Below, one piece after another: positions 42,451 to 51,018 of a stretch of 64,000 nt of DNA. This DNA is from JADKAV01 sp963818505. GTDB taxonomy: Bacteria > Actinomycetota > Actinomycetes > S36-B12 > UBA10799. The notes beneath the pieces are model-generated. The model saw only the letters and a program-made list of their open reading frames with translations. It did no database searches and had not been told where the DNA came from. Position 1 is the first letter of the stretch. Every line of letters begins with the position of its first letter. The stretch lies in the NCBI GenBank assembly GCA_963818505.1, contig CAWFSJ010000007.1, positions 1-64,000 of the forward strand, written 5' to 3'. The translations under genes and the position numbers were made by a program.

Positions 42451-43839
42451 ATGCTCATGATGACCGCCCCGCGGACCGTTTTCCAGCGGGCCGACATTGT
42501 TGCGGCGATGACCTCTGTTCTTGCTCAACACCGATGGGCGTGGCAGGGAGCCGACGACGCGGTTGCGCAATGGGTCGCAGCCACTGATGCCAAGGACCTC
42601 GACATCTGGTGCGAGGACGGTGCCAGGGCCCAGATTCTGCGTGCAGTTGAGGAGCACCTGCCGGCTGCTCGGGTTGAGCACACCGACGATCCGCGGCGGT
42701 TGCGCCATACCGGGTGGGCGGTCGAAACCGATGCCGGTTTGGCCGTTGTGGATGTCACGTTCAGTGACCTAAGGGTCGGGCCAGTGCTGCTCCTTGAAGG
42801 TTCAGCGGTGCGGGTGGATCAACATCGCCTGCTGGGGGCGGCCGCGGCCGCTGACCTCTTCATCCGGCCGCTTCTTCGAGGCCGGATCGTCGAGGGGCAG
42901 CGCATGGCGCAGGCCAGGGCAGCGTGGGCGCAGGCACCCGGTGCGGAACGTGAGTTGGCGGTGAACACCTGGCGCGCGTCCATGGGAGGCTTGGCCCCAC
43001 CTGTGGTCGCCGTGCTTGACGGCGCCGCGCCCGGCCCGGACCTTGTGCGGCAGGCCAGGTTGATGTTGATGAAGGCGACAATGGCACCTCGCAACCTGAC
43101 CTCGACGTGGCGCCAGCGGCGCACGATCGTGCCGTCGGGGCGTCGTGCCGGGCCATTGGGTCATCGGGCAAAGGGTGTGGTCGTGGCCACCGTCGGCACG
43201 GATGGATCGGGCAAGTCCACCGTCGCGCAGCAGGCGTGCGCCCGACTTGAGTCCTACGGGTTCACCACGAGGACCGCCTATTTCGGCATGGCTCGCGGCA
43301 ACCTGCCGGGAGTCGCATTTGCGCGCAAGGTCCTCGGCGTGCCGGAACCCGGTGGTGAGGACAAGTCGAAGCCAGTGGCGCAGACGAGCGACGACTCGGA
43401 CGCTCAGTTGGATCATCCGGGACTTCGTAAGGCCGCGGCCTGGTTCTATGCCCTTGAGTACGGGTGGCGCTACCTGTCCACGGTGGCTGGGCCGAAGCGG
43501 CGAGGCGAGGTCGTCATCTGCGACCGGTACGTGTACGACCTTCGTGAGTCGCCTTGGCCGGGGTCCAAGGCGGCCAAGTTCGCCCAGTGGCTGGTGCCTG
43601 CGCCGGACATCATGGCCCTGCCCGATGCTCCTGCGCAGATGATTCACGCCCGCAAACCCGAGCGGTCGCTGGCTGAACAAAGCGCGCAACAGCAGATGTT
43701 CCGGGACTTGTTGGCCGAGGCTCCCGGTCGAAGCGCGAATCTGATCATCGACACCTCCGGGGCGTCGCAGGACTCGGTCGGTCCTCTGGTCAGGGCCGTC
43801 ATCAGCGCAGCGCATCTGGACCCGATCGAAGAACTATGA
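42451..43839 (+). CDS. Nucleotidyltransferase-like / thymidylate kinase-like fusion protein
   Basis: About 462 residues from ATG 42451 (ATG 42457 or 42460 also possible; TACTCT at 42444-42449 would make 42457 leaderless). The N-terminal part contains KDLDIWCEDGA and VVDVTFSDL, resembling the paired acidic motif of minimal nucleotidyltransferase folds. From about residue 240 a P-loop domain follows (VGTDGSGKST at 248-257) with ICDRYVYD and the arginine-rich lid region, as in thymidylate kinases. Such kinase-like proteins recur in capsule and O-antigen loci. Its stop overlaps the next gene by 4 nt. The reaction is unknown. Confidence 0.7.
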   Translation: MLMMTAPRTVFQRADIVAAMTSVLAQHRWAWQGADDAVAQWVAATDAKDLDIWCEDGARAQILRAVEEHLPAARVEHTDDPRRLRHTGWAVETDAGLAVVDVTFSDLRVGPVLLLEGSAVRVDQHRLLGAAAAADLFIRPLLRGRIVEGQRMAQARAAWAQAPGAERELAVNTWRASMGGLAPPVVAVLDGAAPGPDLVRQARLMLMKATMAPRNLTSTWRQRRTIVPSGRRAGPLGHRAKGVVVATVGTDGSGKSTVAQQACARLESYGFTTRTAYFGMARGNLPGVAFARKVLGVPEPGGEDKSKPVAQTSDDSDAQLDHPGLRKAAAWFYALEYGWRYLSTVAGPKRRGEVVICDRYVYDLRESPWPGSKAAKFAQWLVPAPDIMALPDAPAQMIHARKPERSLAEQSAQQQMFRDLLAEAPGRSANLIIDTSGASQDSVGPLVRAVISAAHLDPIEEL

Positions 43840-45857
43840 GCGCGAGCTCGCGCAAGGGCACTCTCGTGGCCGCGGGCCTGGGTCTCGTGGTCGGTCTGGC
43901 GGTGGTCGCGCCGTGGATGCGCGGGGGCTACTTGCTGCTGCTCGACTGGGTGAGCGGGCCGAACCAGACCTTGACCCCGGGGGTGTACGGCCTGTCCGGC
44001 TCGGCGCTGGATGCGATGCCTTTCCGCGTCATGACCCAGGTCTTGCGCGAGGTGTTCGGATCCGCGACCACTGCCTGGCTGCTCATCCTTGCCTACTTCC
44101 CCCTGGCCGCGGCTGGCGCCTCAGTGGCTGCTGGCGGAACCCTGTGGCGGCGGTTGAGCGCGGCTTTGTTCATGGTGTGCAACCCGGTTGTCATCGACCG
44201 AATCCGGGTGGGCCATGTCGCCTTTCTGCTCGGACTCGCGGCCTTGCCGTGGTTGTTCGCCGCAGCGCTGGAGGCCCGACGACGCAGCAAGTGGTTCGCT
44301 GTGCGCCCCGCACTCTGGTACGCCTTGGCCATCTCAGTGAGCCCGCACGCGGCATGGCTGGGCTTGGTGATCATCGGTGCTGTGGCGGTGCTCCCGGCCC
44401 CCTCCTGGCGCGACCTGGTCCGTTCAGCACAGGTCGTCGTCTCCGCAGGTCTTGTGTACTCCTATGCATTGGTTCTCTGGCTCACGAACACCCCGGCGCT
44501 GCGGGTGACCGACGCGGATCTGCAGGCCTACTCGACCCGGTCCGGCCCGGGTGGATTACTGGTCACCGTCGCGAGCCTTCACGGCTTCTGGCGCACGTCG
44601 GCTGAGGATGCCGTGCGCACGGTGTTCGGTCCAGGGCTTGCTGTGGTGCTTCTTGTTGCCCTGCTGGCAGCCGTGGCCTGGGGATTCAGGGTCTTGTTCC
44701 CGGCGGAGGCGGACCGCGCGGCGTCCTTGCTGGCGATCACGGTCGTGGGTCTGCTGATGGGCGCTGGGGTGGACGGACCCATAGGAGGGCTGTACCGCTT
44801 GGCCTTCGACCACCTTCCTCTGTTCGAAGCGATGCGCGAGCAGCAGAAATGGGTTGGGCTGACGATGGTGGGCTATGCCGTGGCCTTCGCTGCCGCTGCG
44901 GAATGGCTGGCGGTGCGGATGGCCGATCGCAGCCGGGCTCTGGCCGTCCCGGTTGTGGCGGCGCCGTTGGTTCTGGCCCCGGCCCTGCTGTGGGGGTTGG
45001 GAGGATCCATCGGCACAAGCCAATACCCAGTTGGCTGGTGGGCGGCCAACCTCACGATGGGTCGGGGGGACGGGTTGGGCCTGTTCCTGCCCTGGCACGC
45101 ATACCAGCCCTTTGGCTTCACCGACGACCGGACCATCGCCACCCCCAGCAATGCCTTCTTCGACAGGTCCATCCTGACCTCCGATGCTGTCGAACTGCCC
45201 GGCCTGCGCACCGACTCCACGTCGCTGCGAACCGCGTACGTCGACCGTCTCGTCGCGGACGCCGGCGGGGGTGCGTTCGGCCGGCTCGTGGCCCCACTCG
45301 GGGTCGAGTACGTGCTGCTTGCGCGAACACCTGAGGTCCAGGACTACTCGTGGGTGCGCGAGCAGCCGGACTTGGAATTGGTCCTGGAGACCGAGGCCAT
45401 GTCAGTGTTCCGGGTTCTGCCGCAGGGCACTGGTCGAGTGGTTGAAAGGCGAGTCAGCGACTACGCCGAGTTGATCCGCGCTGCAGCTTCCGGGGAGTTG
45501 GGCAGTGAGGCGGTCACGGCCGGAACGGGTGGCGACGGTGTGGTCAGCCGGAGCTCTGGCGGCCTGACGAAGCTATCTGCCACTGCGTGGTCGCTTGAGG
45601 CTGGTGAGCCCGGTTGGGTCGTGTTGCCCGAGGAATACTCCACCGGCTGGCAGATCGCAGGTCGCTCAGGGACGCCCACCTTGGCTGGAACGATTGCGTT
45701 CGACGTCGATGGCGCGGCCACCATGATCGAATACGCGCCTTGGAGGTTGTTGCTGCCGGCGACCTTGGGGTCCTTCGCCGTCCTTCTGGTACTCATCGCC
45801 GGCGGTCTGGTTGAACACCGCAGAGCCTTGTCCGGGCGTCTGAAGCCCGTTCGTTAG
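43836..45857 (+). CDS. GT-C-like polytopic membrane protein with extracytoplasmic domain
   Basis: 673 residues. Around 11-12 membrane helices occupy residues 1-400, then a periplasmic domain of about 230 residues and a final helix (LLLPATLGSFAVLLVLIAGGL in two parts). The acidic loop LLDWVSGPN near residue 37 and MREQQKWVGL after LPLFEA parallel the motifs of the AftD-like protein at 38584, suggesting a related glycosyltransferase. The TAG stop lies inside the palindromic repeat at 45853, so the last residues derive from it. Confidence 0.65.
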   Translation: MSASSRKGTLVAAGLGLVVGLAVVAPWMRGGYLLLLDWVSGPNQTLTPGVYGLSGSALDAMPFRVMTQVLREVFGSATTAWLLILAYFPLAAAGASVAAGGTLWRRLSAALFMVCNPVVIDRIRVGHVAFLLGLAALPWLFAAALEARRRSKWFAVRPALWYALAISVSPHAAWLGLVIIGAVAVLPAPSWRDLVRSAQVVVSAGLVYSYALVLWLTNTPALRVTDADLQAYSTRSGPGGLLVTVASLHGFWRTSAEDAVRTVFGPGLAVVLLVALLAAVAWGFRVLFPAEADRAASLLAITVVGLLMGAGVDGPIGGLYRLAFDHLPLFEAMREQQKWVGLTMVGYAVAFAAAAEWLAVRMADRSRALAVPVVAAPLVLAPALLWGLGGSIGTSQYPVGWWAANLTMGRGDGLGLFLPWHAYQPFGFTDDRTIATPSNAFFDRSILTSDAVELPGLRTDSTSLRTAYVDRLVADAGGGAFGRLVAPLGVEYVLLARTPEVQDYSWVREQPDLELVLETEAMSVFRVLPQGTGRVVERRVSDYAELIRAAASGELGSEAVTAGTGGDGVVSRSSGGLTKLSATAWSLEAGEPGWVVLPEEYSTGWQIAGRSGTPTLAGTIAFDVDGAATMIEYAPWRLLLPATLGSFAVLLVLIAGGLVEHRRALSGRLKPVR

Positions 45858-45920
45858 AGGTTGTGCTGTTGGTTAGCGAAACAACGCGTGGATTCGCTAA
45901 CCAACAGCACAACCTCTAAC
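45853..45920. repeat. 68-bp palindromic repeat, type A copy 2
   Basis: Arms 45853-45877 and 45896-45920 are identical to copy 1 at 32561; pairing extends to 28 bp (GAA/TTC). It lies between two convergent genes. The + gene stop (TAG 45855-45857) and the - gene stop (TAG 45918-45916) occupy mirror-image positions in the arms. Likely a bidirectional terminator. Confidence 0.9.
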
Positions 45921-46629
45921 GCGGGGCCGACGAGGTCAGCGGTGGGTGCAGCGCGATGGGGGCGGTCGTCGGGGCAGGCATCGGGTACCCGCCGATCATC
46001 GGGCCGCTCGGCGGTGCCTCAAGTTCGGCGCTGCGGCGTGGGCGGCGTCCGATAAGACCAGCGACGGCCAACAACACAACAGGCAGGACCAAGGCCCAGG
46101 GCGCCAGACCCATCAGGTTGGTGCCGTGCGGCATGGGCGGGATGGAACCGACCAGGGTTCTCGTGGCACCGGAGGGTCCACGGCCGATCGCGACGACAGT
46201 GGTTCCCGGGTCGGCAGAACCTGTGGCCGGGAAGTCGGCGGTGATGGTGCCGGTCTGGTCGGCGCGTACCGCGACCGGTTCCTGGCTGCCGAACTGGATG
46301 CGGACCTCGGACAGACCGCGGAAGCCGATCCCGTCGATCTGCAGCGTGACAGCGGTGGCCGAGGTCGCGATCCGCTGTGGGTCCTGGGCAGGTGCCGAGG
46401 TCGGGCCCGACTGCTCGTCGGACGGGACCGGCGGCGGTGCGGGCAGCGCCTGGTTCTCGTTCTTCTGCCACGACACCTCAAGGCCGTCGGCGTCACCGCC
46501 GTAGCCCGGTCCCTGATCGGCGTGCGCCACGGCGGGCATGCCAAGGGTCAGCAGCAGCATCGAAGCGGCGAACAGTCGTCTCACCGTTCTACTGTGACGG
46601 GGTCGAGGCCTCGGGCGCCAGTACCGCAA
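45916..46629 (-). CDS. Secreted membrane-anchored protein of unknown function
   Basis: 237 residues. A basic N-terminus with signal peptide (LFAASMLLLTLGMPAVAHA) is followed by a Pro-rich linker and a single beta-sandwich-like domain (about 85-165, VTLQIDGIGFRGLSEVRIQFG in two parts) recalling IPT/TIG-like folds. A C-terminal membrane helix (LAPWALVLPVVLLAVAGLIG) precedes an RRPRR stop-transfer and a proline-rich tail. Probably an envelope protein of the glycan locus. Family not recognised. Confidence 0.65.
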   Translation of the reverse strand: MRYWRPRPRPRHSRTVRRLFAASMLLLTLGMPAVAHADQGPGYGGDADGLEVSWQKNENQALPAPPPVPSDEQSGPTSAPAQDPQRIATSATAVTLQIDGIGFRGLSEVRIQFGSQEPVAVRADQTGTITADFPATGSADPGTTVVAIGRGPSGATRTLVGSIPPMPHGTNLMGLAPWALVLPVVLLAVAGLIGRRPRRSAELEAPPSGPMIGGYPMPAPTTAPIALHPPLTSSAPR

Positions 46630-46675
46630 GCCGATGTGGAGTCAACCCGTAGCGTCTCTTGAGGAGCGCTTGAGA

Positions 46676-47953
46676 ATGGGCAGTCAGCGTAGGGATGTGA
46701 CAGCTACAGATGTGCCCGTGCGCCCTTCCGTCCGTACATCTGCTTTGTCGCGGCTGGCCGCACCGCTGTTCATCGCGGTGGTGGTGCAAAGTGTTGCGAA
46801 CCTGCTGTTCCACGCAGTCGTCGGACGAGCTTTGCAGCCCGCGGAGTATGGCGCGTTGGGCACGGTCCTGGCCGCCATGACGCTGGTGGCAGTGCCGCTG
46901 TCCGCGTTGCAGACCGCGAGCGCCCGAGCCACAGCCACCCAGGGGCTGTCACGCGCAACCACGAGGACCTTGACCATCCGAACGCTGTTGTACAGCACGC
47001 CGGTCGTCATTGCGTTGCTGCTGGCAGCGGGCCCGGTCGCGGGGTTCCTGCATCTGGACTCCGCATGGGACGCGGCCATCCTGGCACCGACCCTTCTGGT
47101 GGCAGCTCTGATCGCGGTGATCAGAGGCCTGCTGCTCGGGGTGGGACGCACAGGCGTGGTGGCCGGCAGTTACATCCTCGCCACAGTCGTGCGTCTGGGC
47201 CCAGGTCTTGCGCTGGCCTATGTGGCGGGAGTCACCGGGGCACTTATCGGGACGCTTCTGGGTGAACTGTTCGGCCTGTTGTTGGTACTCGTCGCGGCGT
47301 GGCGGTCCGGGGGCGGCCAGACTGCCCGGCTGTCGGGTGGCGACTACCTGCGAACCGGGGCAGTGGTCAGCGGGCTGTTCCTCTTCACAACCGTCGACCT
47401 CTTTCTGGCCCGGCATTTCCTGTCCAGCAGTGCATCGGGCGGGTACGTTGCTGCGGCGACCATCGGCAAGACCGTTCTGGCATTACCTGCGGCCGCGATC
47501 TCCATCGCATACCCCCGCCTTGTATCCGGTTGGGTTGAAGGCCGTGGTGCAACCGCGCTGCGCTCGTCACTGTTAGTAGTCGGGCTGCCGGCGATTCTGG
47601 CGGCGCTTGTCGTGGCAATCGTGCCCGGGTTCGTGCTCGCCATCCTCTTCGGCTCGGGCACCTATGCCGACGCTGCTTCCGTGACGAGAGTGCTCGCTCT
47701 GGTGGCGGGGCTCAGCGCTTTCGTGAGTGTCCTGGTGCATGCGGGCCTGGCCCGCCGCCGCTGGACGGCATGGCTGCCCTGGGTCGGCGCGGCACTTGAG
47801 ATCCTGCTGATCAGCGTGTGGCATGCGTCGCCGACGATGATTGCGACCGGTTCCGCGGTCGCCGGACTGGCGCTTCTGGCAGCTCTGGTGGTCTTCGAGG
47901 CACCCGGCTGGTGGACTAGTCGTAACGCTGATTCGCCGTTGCCTTCGGCTTGA
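46676..47953 (+). CDS. Polysaccharide flippase-like (MOP superfamily) membrane protein
   Basis: About 425 residues; ATG 46676 is chosen for the GAGGAG 9 nt upstream. Around 12 hydrophobic helices; LFHAVVGRALQPAEYGALGTV is the typical start of Wzx/PST-type exporters, with AATIGKTVLALPAAAISIAYPRLVSG (in two parts) in the middle. It probably flips lipid-linked sugar units across the membrane for the locus. Confidence 0.78.
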   Translation: MGSQRRDVTATDVPVRPSVRTSALSRLAAPLFIAVVVQSVANLLFHAVVGRALQPAEYGALGTVLAAMTLVAVPLSALQTASARATATQGLSRATTRTLTIRTLLYSTPVVIALLLAAGPVAGFLHLDSAWDAAILAPTLLVAALIAVIRGLLLGVGRTGVVAGSYILATVVRLGPGLALAYVAGVTGALIGTLLGELFGLLLVLVAAWRSGGGQTARLSGGDYLRTGAVVSGLFLFTTVDLFLARHFLSSSASGGYVAAATIGKTVLALPAAAISIAYPRLVSGWVEGRGATALRSSLLVVGLPAILAALVVAIVPGFVLAILFGSGTYADAASVTRVLALVAGLSAFVSVLVHAGLARRRWTAWLPWVGAALEILLISVWHASPTMIATGSAVAGLALLAALVVFEAPGWWTSRNADSPLPSA

Positions 47954-47987
47954 TTCTGCCTTGATGTAGGTCCTTCAACGTGAGGGC

Positions 47988-48944
47988 ATGGCACAGATCA
48001 CCCCTCAGATTCCCACCCTGATCCAACACTCCCGCTACCTTGCGGCGCAGCTGCTTCGCATGCTGATCCTGCTGCCGGCGATGGTCGCGGCGACGGTGCT
48101 CATGCTCGTCGATCGCCGCAAGCCGCAGGCTCCGGTGCTGGTCTCCAGCGACCTCCACCGTCCCGCCGAGGTCGAGCTCAGCGTGATCATCCCCTTCTAC
48201 AACCCGGGCGCCTCGCTGCGGCCCAACGTGCTCGAACTGGTCGGCGCACTCGCGCAGCGCGGGATCTCGTACGAGGTTCTCGCCGTGTCCGACGGGTCAA
48301 CCGACGGCTCGGAGGTCACCATCGAGGGGATCGCCGGGGTCGAGGTCATCGTGGCACCGGTGAACCGCGGCAAGGGTGCGGCCCTTCACACCGGGTTCTC
48401 CCAAGCCCGTGGCCGCTACCTTGGAATGGTGGACGCCGATGGTGACATCGATCCGACCTTCCTGTGCGACTACCTGCAGCGCGCGCAGCGGGACAACCTT
48501 GAGGTGGTCTACGCCAACAAGTACCTGGCAGGCTCACACTCCGCAGCCAGCTCCATGCGCAAGCTCGTGTCGAAGGGTTTCGTGACCTTCGTGACCGCAC
48601 TGTTCAACCTGGGTGTGGAGGACACCCAGACGGGATGCAAACTGTTCCGTCGCGACGCGATGGCCAAGGTGCTGCCGGTGATGCGCGAACAGCGGTTCGC
48701 TTTCGACCTCGAGTTCTTCGTCGCCGCCAAGCACGCCGGGGTGACCCGCATGCAGGCTGCCCCCGTGGAGTTGCGCGAGCGCCTGGCCGGTTCGACGGTG
48801 GGTGTGAAGGCCATCCTGCGCACGGTCCGCGAGGCCCTCACCATCTTCGGCCGCTTGCACCTGACCTCCCTCTACCGCGAGCACCGCGCGCCGGTCATCG
48901 CACTGCCCGTCGCTCACGACGACGCGATCCTGCAGGCGGCCTGA
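47988..48944 (+). CDS. Glycosyltransferase family 2, polyprenyl-phosphate sugar transferase-like
   Basis: 318 residues. An N-terminal membrane helix (about 20-40) precedes a GT-A domain: LSVIIPFYNPG, VLAVSDGSTDGS, NRGKGAALHTGF and the DADGDID metal motif, with TQTGCKLFRRD as in dolichyl-phosphate mannose/glucose synthases. It would load a sugar on a polyprenyl phosphate carrier, the donor used by GT-C enzymes such as those at 38584 and 43836. First of a tight operon. Confidence 0.82.
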   Translation: MAQITPQIPTLIQHSRYLAAQLLRMLILLPAMVAATVLMLVDRRKPQAPVLVSSDLHRPAEVELSVIIPFYNPGASLRPNVLELVGALAQRGISYEVLAVSDGSTDGSEVTIEGIAGVEVIVAPVNRGKGAALHTGFSQARGRYLGMVDADGDIDPTFLCDYLQRAQRDNLEVVYANKYLAGSHSAASSMRKLVSKGFVTFVTALFNLGVEDTQTGCKLFRRDAMAKVLPVMREQRFAFDLEFFVAAKHAGVTRMQAAPVELRERLAGSTVGVKAILRTVREALTIFGRLHLTSLYREHRAPVIALPVAHDDAILQAA

Positions 48945-48945
48945 C

Positions 48946-50046
48946 ATGCGCATCCTCATCCTCACCTGGCGCGACCTGGCCAACCCCTTGGCTGGCGGCG
49001 CCGAGGTCTACACAGAACAGGTCGCGAAGCGCTGGGCCGCAGAGGGTCACCAGATCACGCTTTTCGCCGCAGCGGTGGCCGACCGTCCGGTGGTCGAGAA
49101 GGTCGACGGCTACACGGTGGTTCGAGGCGGCAACCGCTACACCGTCTACCGCAAGGCGCGCACCTGGTGGAAGCGAGTGGGCCAGTACCAGGGCTACGAC
49201 CTGGTCATCGACATGATCAATACTGTGGCCTTCGAGGCACACAAATGGATCAAGGACGTACCCACCGTAGCCTTCATCCACCAGACCTGCGAGGAGATCT
49301 GGGCGCACAACGCGCCATGGCCGGCAAGCCTTCTGGGCCGCTACGTTCTGGAGCCCAAGTGGCTGAAGTCGTACCGCGGTCAGCGCGTCCTCGCCGTATC
49401 GCAGTCCACGAAGGACTCGATCGCCCGGTTCGGCGTCACGGACGTCACGGTCGTGCCTGAGGGTTTCGACCCGCCGGCCACGATCCCCGACGTTGCCAAG
49501 GCGGATCGCCCCACGCTTGTCTGGTGCGCCCGGCACGTCCCCTACAAGCGGCCGATCGACGCGATCGAGGCGTTCGAGATCGCGCGTAAGCAGATCCCCA
49601 ATCTGCAGCTGTGGATGCTCGGCGGTGGCCCGGAGCTCGACAAGACACGAGCGGCGGCTGTGGAAGGCGTGACCGTGTTCGGACGGGTCAGCGAAGAGGA
49701 GAAGGCCGAACTTATGGCAGCGGCCCACGCCCATATCGCCACCAGTGTGCGCGAGGGCTGGGGTTTGGTGGTCAGTGAGGCAGCCGCCGTGGGAACCCCC
49801 ACGATCTCCTACGACGTACCGGGGCTGCGGGACTCGACCCGCGCGGCCAAGGGTGTCGTGGTTCCCGCGACACCGATGGCGCTGGGTCACTGGATCCCGA
49901 CGATGCTGCGCAAGTGGCAGGCCGAGTCGGTGCAGCCACTGCCGTACGGGGGCGCCCATTCGTGGGACACGGTGGCTCGTGAGGTCTTCGAGCAGGCGAC
50001 AGCCGGGCTCAAGCCCGACCTGAGGTTGGTGCCCAATGCCGCGTAA
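48946..50046 (+). CDS. Glycosyltransferase family 4
   Basis: 366 residues, GT-B fold. The N-terminal acceptor domain begins MRILILTWRDLANPLAGGAEVY. The C-terminal donor domain has CARHVPYKRPIDAIEAF, LWMLGGGPEL and the REGWGLVVSEAAAVGTP nucleotide-sugar site. It starts 1 nt after the GT2 gene and overlaps the small membrane protein gene by 11 nt. Confidence 0.85.
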   Translation: MRILILTWRDLANPLAGGAEVYTEQVAKRWAAEGHQITLFAAAVADRPVVEKVDGYTVVRGGNRYTVYRKARTWWKRVGQYQGYDLVIDMINTVAFEAHKWIKDVPTVAFIHQTCEEIWAHNAPWPASLLGRYVLEPKWLKSYRGQRVLAVSQSTKDSIARFGVTDVTVVPEGFDPPATIPDVAKADRPTLVWCARHVPYKRPIDAIEAFEIARKQIPNLQLWMLGGGPELDKTRAAAVEGVTVFGRVSEEEKAELMAAAHAHIATSVREGWGLVVSEAAAVGTPTISYDVPGLRDSTRAAKGVVVPATPMALGHWIPTMLRKWQAESVQPLPYGGAHSWDTVAREVFEQATAGLKPDLRLVPNAA

Positions 50047-50227
50047 CCCCCGTGCCCTCGCATGGCGAGCACCGCTTGTGGCCGCAGTCCTGTGCATGCT
50101 CGTCGCGGCCGGCCTTGCCGCCTTCGGTCAGCGTGCCGTGGCTGACGTATTCGTAACGATCGGTTTCGCCATCGGGATCCTGAGTGTCCCGATCTGGCTC
50201 GTGACCGGAACCCAGGAGCAAGCATGA
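50036..50227 (+). CDS. Small two-helix membrane protein
   Basis: 63 residues. The basic N-terminus MPRNPRALAWR precedes two hydrophobic segments (about 12-30 and 37-57). It overlaps the GT4 gene upstream (11 nt) and the GT2 gene downstream (4 nt), so it is translationally embedded in the operon. It may anchor or assist the neighbouring transferases. Family not recognised. Confidence 0.6.
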   Translation: MPRNPRALAWRAPLVAAVLCMLVAAGLAAFGQRAVADVFVTIGFAIGILSVPIWLVTGTQEQA

Positions 50228-51018
50228 ATCGGCGCGTCAGCCTCATCATCCCCACCCGCAACTCGGCGCGGACCCTCGCGGCGTGCCTCGAGTCGTGCCG
50301 CAACCAGACGTATTCGGAGGTGGAGGTCATCGTCGTCGACAACAGTTCCGACGACGGCACCGTCGACATCGCCCGGGAACTCGCCGACCTGGTCTTCGAC
50401 CAGAAGCCCGAACGCAGCGCCCAGCGCAACCGCGGGGCCGAGGAGTCCAGCGGCGCCGTGGTGGTGTTCATCGACTCCGACATGGTTCTGGAACCCACCG
50501 TGGTCGCTGACTTCATGAAGGTGTTCGAGCAGCGCCCGGAGGTCGGTGCGGTCATCATCCCCGAGCGGTCGTTCGGCGACGGCTTCTTCGCGTCATGCCG
50601 GGTGCTGGAGAAGAGTCTCTACGTGGGCGATTCCGACGTGGAAGCTCCCCGTGCCTTCCGTCGTGAGGTGTTCGAAGCAACAGGTGGGTGGGACGAGACC
50701 CTGACCGCCGCCGAGGACTGGGACCTCGCCGACCGGACGAAGGCCATCGGCACGGTGGTCGACCGGATCGATTCGCTCATCTGGCACGACGAGGGTCGCA
50801 TCGAACTGCGCGTGACATACGGCAAGAAGCAGTACTACGGGCGCTGGGTCGCCGAGTACCTGCAGCGCCACCCGGAAGGTCGTGCGCACCTTGCCCGTTC
50901 CGGAGTATTGAGGCAAGCAGGCACGCTGGCCAGACATCCGGTCAAGGCGTCGGGGCTGGTCCTGCTGAAGTCCGTCGAGGCGGCCGGTCTGCTGCGTGGG
51001 ATGCGCAAGGCCGCCTGA
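50224..51018 (+). CDS. Glycosyltransferase family 2
   Basis: 264 residues, GT-A fold. VSLIIPTRNSARTLAACLES opens it; VIVVDNSSDDGT, RNRGAEESSG and the metal motif DSDM follow, then GGWDETLTAAEDWDLADR, the ED catalytic-base motif. Its stop overlaps the next ATG by 1 nt. Confidence 0.85.
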   Translation: MNRRVSLIIPTRNSARTLAACLESCRNQTYSEVEVIVVDNSSDDGTVDIARELADLVFDQKPERSAQRNRGAEESSGAVVVFIDSDMVLEPTVVADFMKVFEQRPEVGAVIIPERSFGDGFFASCRVLEKSLYVGDSDVEAPRAFRREVFEATGGWDETLTAAEDWDLADRTKAIGTVVDRIDSLIWHDEGRIELRVTYGKKQYYGRWVAEYLQRHPEGRAHLARSGVLRQAGTLARHPVKASGLVLLKSVEAAGLLRGMRKAA

